From Lawsonibacter sp. (lineage in GTDB: Bacteria; Bacillota; Clostridia; Oscillospirales; Oscillospiraceae), in contig JAHHSC010000043.1 of the NCBI GenBank assembly GCA_020025455.1, forward strand, positions 1-10,342: 10,342 nt of DNA, in the 5' to 3' direction. The notes under the pieces were generated by a model. It ran no database searches and was not told the origin of the DNA. It worked only from the letters and a program-made list of their open reading frames with translations. Position 1 is the first letter of the stretch. Each line of letters begins with the position of its first letter. The position numbers and the translations under genes are program-made. Below are positions 1-7,137 of the stretch, piece by piece.

Positions 1-1317
<1,317 letters not shown>

Positions 1318-1346
1318 AAAGCATAACCTCCAATAATCAAGTCACC

Positions 1347-1359
1347 GTGCGGTACGCAC
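1347..1359 (-). other. Small hairpin in the groES-groEL intercistronic gap
   Basis: The 66-nt gap between groES and groEL holds a perfect 5-bp inverted repeat, GTGCG/CGCAC around a 3-nt loop, with no T tract after it on the minus strand. It is therefore not a terminator. It could be an RNA stability or processing element, as is known for some groESL messages, but nothing here proves that. Confidence 0.35.
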
Positions 1360-1383
1360 TGTTTTTATAGACAGAAACAATCT

Positions 1384-1668
1384 TTACTCCACAACAGCCA
1401 GGATGTCGCTCTGACGGACGATGGTAACTTCCTCGCCGTCCAGCTTGACCTCGGTGCCGGAGTACTTGCTGGTGATGACCTTGTCACCGACCTTGACGGT
1501 CATAACGACTTCCTTGCCGTCCACCATGCCGCCGGGGCCAACAGCCAGGACTTCTGCCACTTCGGGCTTCTCCTTGGCAGCACCAGTGAGGATGATACCG
1601 CCCTTGGTGGTCTCCTCGGCCTCTACCATCTTGATAATCACACGGTCAGCCAAAGGTTTCAGTTTCAT
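1384..1668 (-). CDS. groES: Co-chaperonin GroES (10 kDa)
   Basis: This is the 94-residue lid of the GroEL chamber, the normal size for the family. It forms a heptameric ring that binds GroEL through a mobile loop and closes the folding cavity in the ATP state. The sequence opens MKLKPLADRVIIK, the standard GroES signature. The mobile loop follows at about 18-32 (EETTKGGIILTGAAK, containing the GGIIL contact), then VLAVGPGG and a C-terminal SDILAVVE. The ATG at 1668 has AAGGAGG (1677-1683) at 8 nt, a very strong site. It is the first gene of the operon, directly behind the CIRCE element and its promoter, so it is expected to be heat inducible through HrcA. The identification is near certain. 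Confidence 0.98.
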   Translation of the reverse strand: MKLKPLADRVIIKMVEAEETTKGGIILTGAAKEKPEVAEVLAVGPGGMVDGKEVVMTVKVGDKVITSKYSGTEVKLDGEEVTIVRQSDILAVVE

Positions 1669-1722
1669 AACGGGTTCCTCCTTGAAAGATATATATATTT
1701 TTGAATTAACACTGCTTGGTGT

Positions 1723-1749
1723 TTAGCACTCATTTCTTTCGAGTGCCAA
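1723..1749 (-). promoter_or_regulatory. CIRCE operator (HrcA binding site)
   Basis: The half sites are TTAGCACTC (1723-1731) and GAGTGCCAA (1741-1749), separated by exactly 9 nt. The known consensus is TTAGCACTC-N9-GAGTGCTAA, so 17 of 18 arm bases match; the mismatch is the C at 1747. It lies just downstream of the groES -10 box, at the expected transcription start, where bound HrcA would block initiation. HrcA itself is not in the window. Confidence 0.96.
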
Positions 1750-1760
1750 CCACAACTATG

Positions 1761-1789
1761 ATGATAACCGTTTTGTTCAAAAAAATCAA
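1761..1789 (-). promoter_or_regulatory. groES-groEL promoter
   Basis: On the minus strand, -35 TTGATT (1784-1789) and -10 TATCAT (1761-1766) are separated by 17 nt. This is a good vegetative-type (SigA) pair with 4/6 and 5/6 consensus matches. The predicted start is near 1754, immediately before CIRCE. The -35 box lies inside the 3' arm of the terminator of the preceding gene. Confidence 0.8.
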
Positions 1790-1820
1790 CCCCAAAATCA
1801 AATAATTTCGGGGTTGATTT
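1779..1820 (-). terminator. Rho-independent terminator after the lipid kinase gene
   Basis: On the minus strand an 11-bp perfect stem, AAATCAACCCC (1820-1810) with GGGGTTGATTT (1793-1783), continues after one mismatch with 4 more AT pairs (1805-1808 with 1795-1798). It is followed by a run of seven T (1785-1779). It starts 25 nt after the lipid kinase stop codon. It should end the transcript that contains the methyltransferase and kinase genes and insulate groESL from it. Confidence 0.9.
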
Positions 1821-1844
1821 CTGCTATTTACCTTTTGTTCACAA

Positions 1845-2789
1845 TTACACGGACAGAGTGCCAACTTTTTCGGCACACGGGGATTGGTAGCTGGCTCCGA
1901 CCGGATAAAAAAAGTTGATTTTTTTCTCACTGAGACGGACGGTGAAGCAGGTGTCGCGCATAACCTCTCCGTCCACCACGGTGATGATTTCCCGGTCGGA
2001 TGAGTAGGTGACCTGCTGTCCATGGTGGGACAGAATCAGATTGGGATACTTTTTGTAGTTTCCCCTGGCGTACTGACCCACCAGGCGCACAAAGGTGAAG
2101 GTGCTCACCTTTGGGACCAGCAGCATATCCAGCACCCCATCGTCCGGCATGGCCTCTGGCACGGGCATGAAGCCGCCGCCATAGCAGCGTCCGTTGCACA
2201 CGCAGAGGATGGCCGTCTCCCCCTCCCAGTCTACCGGCCCCATATGTATCTTCATGGGGCGGGTAAGGCCCTTGAAGATGTTCTCCACCAGACTCAGGCA
2301 GTAGGCTCCGATTCCGTGGGCAAAGGGCAGATTCTTATAGCGGTGGACCCCCTCGGCCACACGGGCATCCACACCGGCACACACCACGTCAATGCCGAGC
2401 TTCCCGTTGCAGTCGATCAGGTCAAAGGCGCGCTCCTCCCCCACTGCCAGAGCTTCCAGATCGTAAAAGAGGGTGCGGTACTCCGGGCCAAACACCTTTA
2501 GAAAGTCGTTGCCTGTGCCCTTGGGCACGCAGGTTATGGCGGCGTTTTCGTAGCCAGCGGCCCCGTTGACCACTTCATTGAGCGTACCGTCCCCGCCGCA
2601 GGCGTAGATCCGAACCGGACCGCCCTGGCGGGCGGCCGCGCGGGACAGTCGCTCCGCGTCTCCCTCTCCTTTGGTGTACACGATCTCGTGGGGGAAGCTG
2701 AGCCGGGAGAGCCGTTCTTCAAGCCTTGCATTGGAGCTTGCCTGCCCTGCCACGGGGTTGATGATAAACAGGTGCCGCACTTCCTCCAT
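1845..2789 (-). CDS. Diacylglycerol/lipid kinase family protein (DAGKc domain)
   Basis: This soluble, membrane-associated kinase of the DagK/YegS/BmrU family (314 residues, typical length) phosphorylates diacylglycerol or a related lipid with ATP. In Gram-positives this recycles the diacylglycerol left by lipoteichoic acid synthesis. Motifs in order: NPVAG at 11-15, the nucleotide-binding GGDGTLNEVVNG at 65-76, PKGTGNDF at 89-96, PDDGVLD at 215-221, and the conserved DGE at 273-275 that carries the catalytic carboxylate in DgkB-type enzymes. There is no transmembrane segment. The ATG at 2789 has GAGGAGG (2797-2803) at 7 nt, and this site overlaps the stop codon of the upstream methyltransferase, so the two genes are transcriptionally and probably translationally linked. 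A terminator follows. The exact lipid substrate cannot be read from sequence; sphingosine-like or multi-lipid kinases share these motifs. Confidence 0.92.
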   Translation of the reverse strand: MEEVRHLFIINPVAGQASSNARLEERLSRLSFPHEIVYTKGEGDAERLSRAAARQGGPVRIYACGGDGTLNEVVNGAAGYENAAITCVPKGTGNDFLKVFGPEYRTLFYDLEALAVGEERAFDLIDCNGKLGIDVVCAGVDARVAEGVHRYKNLPFAHGIGAYCLSLVENIFKGLTRPMKIHMGPVDWEGETAILCVCNGRCYGGGFMPVPEAMPDDGVLDMLLVPKVSTFTFVRLVGQYARGNYKKYPNLILSHHGQQVTYSSDREIITVVDGEVMRDTCFTVRLSEKKINFFYPVGASYQSPCAEKVGTLSV

Positions 2790-2801
2790 GTCTGCGCCTC
2801 C

Positions 2802-3917
2802 TCAGAGATACATGAAGAGGTCGCACTTGAGCATACCGTTATAGAGCTTTCGTTTCTTGTCGGCCTGCTTGCCGAAGGTACGCTCAAACTCGGTGTGGGA
2901 GGACAGCAGATAGAGCTTCCATCCGTCCGTAAATTTCTCCCACGCCTTGCCGAAGGCACGGTACAGCGCTTCGGCCTCGCGGCGCTCCATGATACGCTCG
3001 CCATAGGGCGGGTTGGTGACCACCCGGCCCTTGATGCCGCCGAAATGGAATCGGGTCGCGTCGGCCACCTCAAAGGAGATGATGTCGTCTACCTCGGCTA
3101 GCTCCGCGTTGTGCTTGGCCAGGGCCACGGCCTCGGGGTCGATGTCGCCGCCCCAGATCTCGTAATCGCCGTCAAATTCCTTGTCCATGGCCTCGTCGGC
3201 GGCCTCCAGCCACAGGCCCTTGTCCACGCACGTCCACTTCTGGGCCGAGAAGGTCCGGTTCAGACCGGGGGCGCGGTTTCGGGCGATGAGGGCGGCCTCG
3301 ATGGGGATGGTGCCGCTGCCGCAGAAGGGGTCACAGATGGGGTCGCGGCCCCTGTACCGGGACAGCATGACCATGGCGGCGGCCAGGGTCTCGCGGAGCG
3401 GGGCGTCCACGCCATGGGCACGGTAGCCGCGCTTGTGAAGCCCGGCTCCGCTGGTGTCCAGCATGAGGGTCGCGGTGTCCTTCATAATGGAAAACTGGAT
3501 CTGGTAGAGGGCGCCGGTCTCCGGCAGGGTCGCAAGGCCGTACTTCTGGCCCAGACGGGCGGCCACCGCTTTCTTCACGATGGACTGGCAGGCGGGGATG
3601 GAGTGGAGGGCGGAGTTCAGGGCGTGGCCCTTCACAGGGAACTGGCCGTCCTTGGGAATAAACTGCTCCCAGGGCAGGGCCTTTGTCCCCTCAAAGAGGG
3701 CATCAAAGTCGCCGGCGGGGAAGGTCCCCAGCACCAGCAGCACCCGCTCCCCGGTACGCAGGTTCAGATTGAGCCTGGGCAGGTCGGCCATGGAGCCGCC
3801 GCAGAGCACACGGCCATTTTCAGCCCGCACGTCAGGTATATTGAGCCGCCGCATCTCGTCGGCGCACAGGCCCTCCAGGCCGAACAGGGTGGGGACCGCA
3901 AAGGTCAGTTGTTCCAT
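2802..3917 (-). CDS. THUMP-domain class I RNA methyltransferase (RlmL/YpsC family)
   Basis: This SAM-dependent RNA methyltransferase resembles B. subtilis YpsC and the N-terminal half of E. coli RlmL, which forms m2G2445 in 23S rRNA. Older databases call such proteins N6-adenine-specific DNA methylases. I count 371 residues, close to the family's usual size. A THUMP-like RNA-binding region covers roughly 40-155 and ends in LHKRGYR (160-166). The SAM-binding loop is DPFCGSGTIPIEA (196-208), the acidic ribose contact is in GGDIDPEAV (256-264), and the catalytic motif is NPPYGER (302-308). NPPY indicates N-methylation of a base. I chose ATG at 3917 because AGAGGTG (3924-3930) sits 6 nt upstream; an in-frame GTG at 3926 overlaps that site. 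Its stop lies 12 nt before the lipid kinase start. I saw no convincing promoter of its own in the 114-nt gap upstream. The family is sure; the exact target base is inferred. Confidence 0.9.
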   Translation of the reverse strand: MEQLTFAVPTLFGLEGLCADEMRRLNIPDVRAENGRVLCGGSMADLPRLNLNLRTGERVLLVLGTFPAGDFDALFEGTKALPWEQFIPKDGQFPVKGHALNSALHSIPACQSIVKKAVAARLGQKYGLATLPETGALYQIQFSIMKDTATLMLDTSGAGLHKRGYRAHGVDAPLRETLAAAMVMLSRYRGRDPICDPFCGSGTIPIEAALIARNRAPGLNRTFSAQKWTCVDKGLWLEAADEAMDKEFDGDYEIWGGDIDPEAVALAKHNAELAEVDDIISFEVADATRFHFGGIKGRVVTNPPYGERIMERREAEALYRAFGKAWEKFTDGWKLYLLSSHTEFERTFGKQADKKRKLYNGMLKCDLFMYL

Positions 3918-3923
3918 TGATAA

Positions 3924-3930
3924 CACCTCT
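3924..3930 (-). promoter_or_regulatory. Ribosome binding site deciding the methyltransferase start
   Basis: AGAGGTG on the minus strand lies 6 nt before the ATG at 3917. The longer reading from GTG at 3926 would place the start codon within this site, so the shorter 371-residue protein is preferred. Confidence 0.7.
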
Positions 3931-3974
3931 CATAGTCATTTTCTCAGTGGGTAACGTCTGTTTTATTCAGCAAA

Positions 3975-4022
3975 ATTCCCTCAGTCGGGGCGTCTCTGCC
4001 GTCCGCCAGCCGCTGAGGGAAT
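3975..4022 (-). terminator. Hairpin after murI, probable weak terminator
   Basis: A perfect 10-bp inverted repeat, ATTCCCTCAG (3975-3984) with CTGAGGGAAT (4013-4022), can extend inward through CGG/CCG and GGCG/CGCC pairs with small bulges. On the minus strand it begins 9 nt after the murI stop and is followed by only AATTTTG, a short U tract. Position and strength fit a terminator, but the poor U run allows read-through, which matters because no clear promoter is seen for the methyltransferase downstream. Confidence 0.6.
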
Positions 4023-4031
4023 GGGTTTGCC

Positions 4032-4859
4032 TTACAGGGACATGGCCGGATAGAGGGACACGGAGCTCACCGGGTCCAGACCGGCCTGTTTGGCGCGGCT
4101 TTCATACTCCGCCACATCGCTGGTGGTGTACACGTCCAGTCGTCCGCCGTTCTCTGCCTGCCGGAGCAGATCCCGCTCCGCCAGACACGCGCGCAGCTTC
4201 AGGGCCATCTGTTCTGCCGGGTCGATGAGAGGCAGACTGGGATAGAGCCTGCGGATGTTCTCTTCCACCAGGGAGTAGTGCGTGCACCCCAGTACGCAGG
4301 CATGGATTCCCTCCCGGCCCACCAGACCGTCCAGCTCCTCCCGCAGGTTGGCATCCACGTGGGACATCCCGTCGGGATCGCACAGGTGACGCTCCACCAA
4401 TTGGGCCAGATCAGGGCAGCCATGACCACACACCGTCAGCTCCGGGTCCAAAGCGGCGATATGCTCGGGGTAGCAGTTGGTGCTGTGGGTAAAAACCGTG
4501 GAGATAACACCGATTTTTTTGATTCCCAGCCGATGGGCAGTCTCCACGGCCGCGTCAGCTCCCGCCTGGACTGCATTGAACACCGGGCAGCTCACCACGT
4601 CCTCACAGAGGTCCGATACACAGGAGATGGTATTGCAGGCCACCAGCAGGGCCTTTACCCCCCGTTCCTCCATGAATTGGAACATATAGCGGGACATGGC
4701 CACGATCTCGTCGGCCGAGTGGTTGCCATAGGGCACATTGGCACCGTCCCCAAAATATAAAAGGTCCTCACCGGGCAGCAGCCGCTGCACCTGGCGGGCA
4801 ACACTAAAGCCGCCAATGCCGGAGTCAAGCACTCCGATGGGACTATTTCTGTCAAACAC
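4032..4859 (-). CDS. murI: Glutamate racemase
   Basis: This cytosolic, cofactor-independent racemase converts L-glutamate to D-glutamate for the second residue of the peptidoglycan stem peptide. Numbering from the chosen start gives 275 residues, the usual size. The two-base catalytic pair is present: C75 in ACNT (74-77) and C192 in GCTHY (191-195). IGVLDSGIGG (8-17) carries the conserved Asp and Ser of the active site. The glutamate-binding loop reads DGANVPYG, with Asn where many homologues have Arg. I chose the GTG at 4859 because GGAGGG (4866-4871) stands 6 nt upstream; a TTG at 4886 gives a longer frame but contains that site within its coding region. A promoter is visible at 4908-4936. 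The neighbouring Wal cell-wall regulatory locus fits the role. A more general Asp/Glu racemase is possible but less likely. Confidence 0.93.
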   Translation of the reverse strand: MFDRNSPIGVLDSGIGGFSVARQVQRLLPGEDLLYFGDGANVPYGNHSADEIVAMSRYMFQFMEERGVKALLVACNTISCVSDLCEDVVSCPVFNAVQAGADAAVETAHRLGIKKIGVISTVFTHSTNCYPEHIAALDPELTVCGHGCPDLAQLVERHLCDPDGMSHVDANLREELDGLVGREGIHACVLGCTHYSLVEENIRRLYPSLPLIDPAEQMALKLRACLAERDLLRQAENGGRLDVYTTSDVAEYESRAKQAGLDPVSSVSLYPAMSL

Positions 4860-4865
4860 TCTTTT

Positions 4866-4871
4866 CCCTCC
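4866..4871 (-). promoter_or_regulatory. Ribosome binding site deciding the murI GTG start
   Basis: GGAGGG on the minus strand is followed by 6 nt (AAAAGA) and GTG at 4859. This moves the start 27 nt inside the longest reading frame and gives a protein beginning MFDRNSPIGVLDSG, close to the usual N-terminus of the family. Confidence 0.8.
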
Positions 4872-4907
4872 GTTGGTCACAGGCAATTCATTCTTGATAT
4901 ATTGGAC

Positions 4908-4936
4908 ATATTACCACAAACGAACCGCCGGGTAAA
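4908..4936 (-). promoter_or_regulatory. Probable murI promoter with extended -10
   Basis: On the minus strand, -35 TTTACC (4931-4936), a 17-nt spacer and -10 TAATAT (4908-4913) preceded by TGG form an extended -10 promoter. It closely resembles the promoter at 10293-10321 (same -35, same spacing, shared TTGTGGTA around the start of the -10). The leader to the GTG at 4859 would be about 40 nt. Confidence 0.65.
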
Positions 4937-4951
4937 GTATAAATGGTTCTG

Positions 4952-4991
4952 GGCAGGGGGCGAGACTGCCGGAATTACGGCGAAATCGCCG
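4952..4991. repeat. Two adjacent small hairpins between yycI and murI
   Basis: The perfect inverted repeat CGGCGA/TCGCCG (4978-4991, 2-nt centre) lies next to GGCAG/CTGCC arms (4952-4956 and 4966-4970). On the minus strand neither is followed by a T run, so they are poor terminators for the wal operon. On the plus strand the first one is followed by GGGTTTTCTT. They may stabilise the 3' end of the wal operon message. An imperfect direct repeat, CGAA(A)YCGCCGGGT, occurs at 4981-4994 and 4921-4933, the second copy overlapping the murI promoter spacer. Confidence 0.4.
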
Positions 4992-5010
4992 GGTTTTCTT
5001 GTGCAGGTCC

Positions 5011-5826
5011 TCAGAGCAGGCGGGTCAGCTGGCCGGTCATGGTGTCCAGCTGATACCGGCCCGTGTCGGTGTCCACCCGCCACACGGGGATCAGGATGGC
5101 CGGTCCGGACAGCTCAGCGCTGCTCACATAGCCCAGGTGGATGGCGTCCACACGGCTGCACACATCCCCCATCCCGGTGAGGCCGTTATAAAAATCGAAG
5201 ATGGCCGTGGCCACGGACAGAGGCTCCCAGCCCTCGCTGACGGCGGGGGTGCCCACCAGCCTCCGCCCTGCTGTCATGGCGGTCAGCTCCCCCTCCTCGC
5301 AGACCAGAACCACCTGATGGTTGAAGATGGGGACCCCCTGCCAGTTCTGGCAGAAGGTGAGCTTCTCCCCCTCTGTCTTGACCAGAGCGCCGTCAAATCC
5401 AAGCCGCTTCAGGATCTTCCTGCACGCCTGCTCCCGGTCCTCGCCAAGGGGCAGAAAGCCGGCGCGGAACTGGGCATAGAAGGAGCCGTCACTTTGAATC
5501 TGGACCCAGCCGTTTTCATTGAAATAGCGGCAGGACCCGCCGTTGCCATTCTCCTGCTGCACCGCTCCGTCCAGCAGGCTGGCGGCTGCGGCTTGCTCCT
5601 GTTCCAGATCCCGCTCCACCCGATGCGGCAGCAGCTCCATGTACTCCGGGATCTGGTCGTGGGGGCTTTCCACGCCGTGGCTGTCCAAAAAGGCAATGGC
5701 CTGTTCCCTGGCCTGCTGCAGCTGCCGGGTCTGCTTCCACTCCCTGCTCCACACAAAGGAGAGCAGAGCCAGATTGGTGGCGGCCAGCAGGATAAGGATG
5801 ATATTTTTCAGTTTGGACCACTCCAT
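5011..5826 (-). CDS. yycI: YycI-like membrane-anchored modulator of WalK
   Basis: The 271 residues compare well with about 280 for B. subtilis YycI. The N-terminus MEWSKLKNIILILLAATNL resembles the YycI start (a few charged residues, then one membrane anchor at about 9-26). The rest is predicted to lie outside the membrane, beginning with a charged Gln-rich, possibly coiled stretch at 28-48. The C-terminal part has a repeated beta-type domain pattern, including QGVPIFNHQVVLV and IPVWRVDTDTGRYQLDT. In Bacilli, YycI and YycH form a complex with WalK through their membrane segments and tune its activity. The ATG is 6 nt after the yycH stop, with AAAGGAAG overlapping the yycH end, so translation is coupled. 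Assignment rests on topology, length and gene order more than strict motifs; sequence identity to Bacillus YycI is probably low. Confidence 0.78.
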   Translation of the reverse strand: MEWSKLKNIILILLAATNLALLSFVWSREWKQTRQLQQAREQAIAFLDSHGVESPHDQIPEYMELLPHRVERDLEQEQAAAASLLDGAVQQENGNGGSCRYFNENGWVQIQSDGSFYAQFRAGFLPLGEDREQACRKILKRLGFDGALVKTEGEKLTFCQNWQGVPIFNHQVVLVCEEGELTAMTAGRRLVGTPAVSEGWEPLSVATAIFDFYNGLTGMGDVCSRVDAIHLGYVSSAELSGPAILIPVWRVDTDTGRYQLDTMTGQLTRLL

Positions 5827-5832
5827 CGCCGC

Positions 5833-7137
5833 TCACTTCCTTTCGCTGCTTCGGCCATCTGCGGCCCAGCCTGCATTCACCTTGTCGCCTCCGCTGTCCG
5901 TGTAGACCAGCAGCAGCTCCTGCCCTTCCAGACCCATGGCCTCCTGGGCGGCGGCGGCCTGTCTGGGCGGCAGGACAAGACTTGTGTTTCCACTGGGGGT
6001 GTAGCTGCGCAGGCACAGTTCAAACTGCACCACATGATCCCCCCGGAACAGGAAGCTGGCCGCAGGGCCTTCTTTCAGTCGGACCGGGATGCCGTTGAGG
6101 CTATACCCAAAGGTGACAAGCGTACCGTCCTTCCGCTCCTCGACCCGGTTTAGATACAGTCTGGCCTGCTCCGTTCGCCCACGCATGACTGCGTTGGTGA
6201 TGCGGCGGGCCGTATCCACGTACCGGGCCAGGGGGTGTTCCAGATCTCCGGGGGACTGGATGGGGAAATGGTCGCTTCCCTCCCCGTCCGCCTCGTAGCG
6301 GAGCGTGCCCCAGTCGGAGAGGCGGAGCATATTGTTTCCATTTCGTGCCACCTGTTCCCCGCCGGAGGCGTAGAAGCTGCTGGTAGATACGGAGAAGCCC
6401 AGCTCCCCCATCAGCTCCTCCAGTGCCTCCCGGCCCCCGCCGACCGGGTTGGAGGCCAGGTACTCCGGCGGCGTGGGGGCCGTGGGATGGAGCAGGGTAT
6501 CCGGGTCCATTCCACCGCTCCATGCCGATTCAAAGGCATAAACGGTCTCGTCCCCCGTCAGAGCGGCCAGCAGCTCCTCCAGGTGGTCTGGGTTTCCCAC
6601 AGCCACCTGCTGTGCCAAGTATGTCCCCTCTGTTTCGTCCCGATAGCACAGCTCCATTCCGTTGATGGCTTTATACAGCACCAGACGGCGCACCACGGGC
6701 AGGTCCTCCCGATGCTGGTCGGTCAGCACCTCCATGGGGATCTGTCCCTGAAAGTCAAAATACAGGCCCGGCCGTTTGGTCAGCGCCTCCTCCCAGTGCC
6801 GGCGGCTGGTCTTTTCCGCCTTTCCGGGACTTGACAGGGCCTCCGTCAGCAGACTGGATGCCTGCTGGAACACCGCCTCGCTGTTCTCCTCGCCCCAGTA
6901 GAGCAGACAGCGGCCGCTCCCGGTCCCGCCCACGCCGTTGGCCACCAGGCGCAGAGGGCGCACCTGCTCCATGTGCTCTAGCTGCTGGACCTCGCTGGGG
7001 CGGAAGGGGTCTGTCCCCTCTGTCCCCGGCATGACCGTGCGGATTCGGTCTGCCAGCCACAGCGCCGAGCAGGCCAGCAGGACAATGAGTACGTCCTTGC
7101 CCAGCTCCGTCAGCGTCTTTTTTTTGCTCTTATCCAT
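5833..7137 (-). CDS. yycH: YycH-like membrane-anchored modulator of WalK
   Basis: The 434 residues (B. subtilis YycH is about 455) comprise a short Lys-rich cytoplasmic N-terminus (MDKSKKKTLTELGK), one membrane helix at about 15-30 (DVLIVLLACSALWLA) and a large extracytoplasmic region. This is the YycH plan, and the gene sits between walK and yycI exactly as in Bacilli. Its ATG overlaps the end of walK by 8 nt (ATGGATAA), with GAGGG (7146-7150) inside walK at 8 nt, so it is translationally coupled to the kinase. The C-terminal tail is hydrophilic and ends SSERK. A run of eight A on the coding strand (7118-7125) falls in codons 5-7. Recognisable family motifs are weak, so the name depends largely on synteny and topology; the expected role is to restrain or tune WalK together with YycI. 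Confidence 0.75.
   Translation of the reverse strand: MDKSKKKTLTELGKDVLIVLLACSALWLADRIRTVMPGTEGTDPFRPSEVQQLEHMEQVRPLRLVANGVGGTGSGRCLLYWGEENSEAVFQQASSLLTEALSSPGKAEKTSRRHWEEALTKRPGLYFDFQGQIPMEVLTDQHREDLPVVRRLVLYKAINGMELCYRDETEGTYLAQQVAVGNPDHLEELLAALTGDETVYAFESAWSGGMDPDTLLHPTAPTPPEYLASNPVGGGREALEELMGELGFSVSTSSFYASGGEQVARNGNNMLRLSDWGTLRYEADGEGSDHFPIQSPGDLEHPLARYVDTARRITNAVMRGRTEQARLYLNRVEERKDGTLVTFGYSLNGIPVRLKEGPAASFLFRGDHVVQFELCLRSYTPSGNTSLVLPPRQAAAAQEAMGLEGQELLLVYTDSGGDKVNAGWAADGRSSERK

Noticed and set aside
1708..1723. AACAC-N6-GTGTT inverted repeat next to CIRCE
   Set aside because: Only 5 bp with a non-pairing centre in an AT-rich leader, and it abuts the CIRCE arm; not distinctive enough to call an operator.
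3111..3920. Plus-strand open frame opposite the methyltransferase
   Set aside because: The opposite strand has clear SAM-binding and NPPY motifs. This frame has low-complexity Gly/His/Ala composition and no domain.
4860..4886. TTG start of murI
   Set aside because: The GGAGGG site lies within this extension, 6 nt before GTG at 4859; homologues begin near that point.
4999..6153. Long open frame on the plus strand (384 codons) opposite yycI and yycH
   Set aside because: It is a mirror of GC-rich genes on the other strand, lacks a recognisable domain and is rich in His/Gln/Gly/Leu as expected for antisense frames. The minus-strand genes have topology, ribosome sites and tight spacing.
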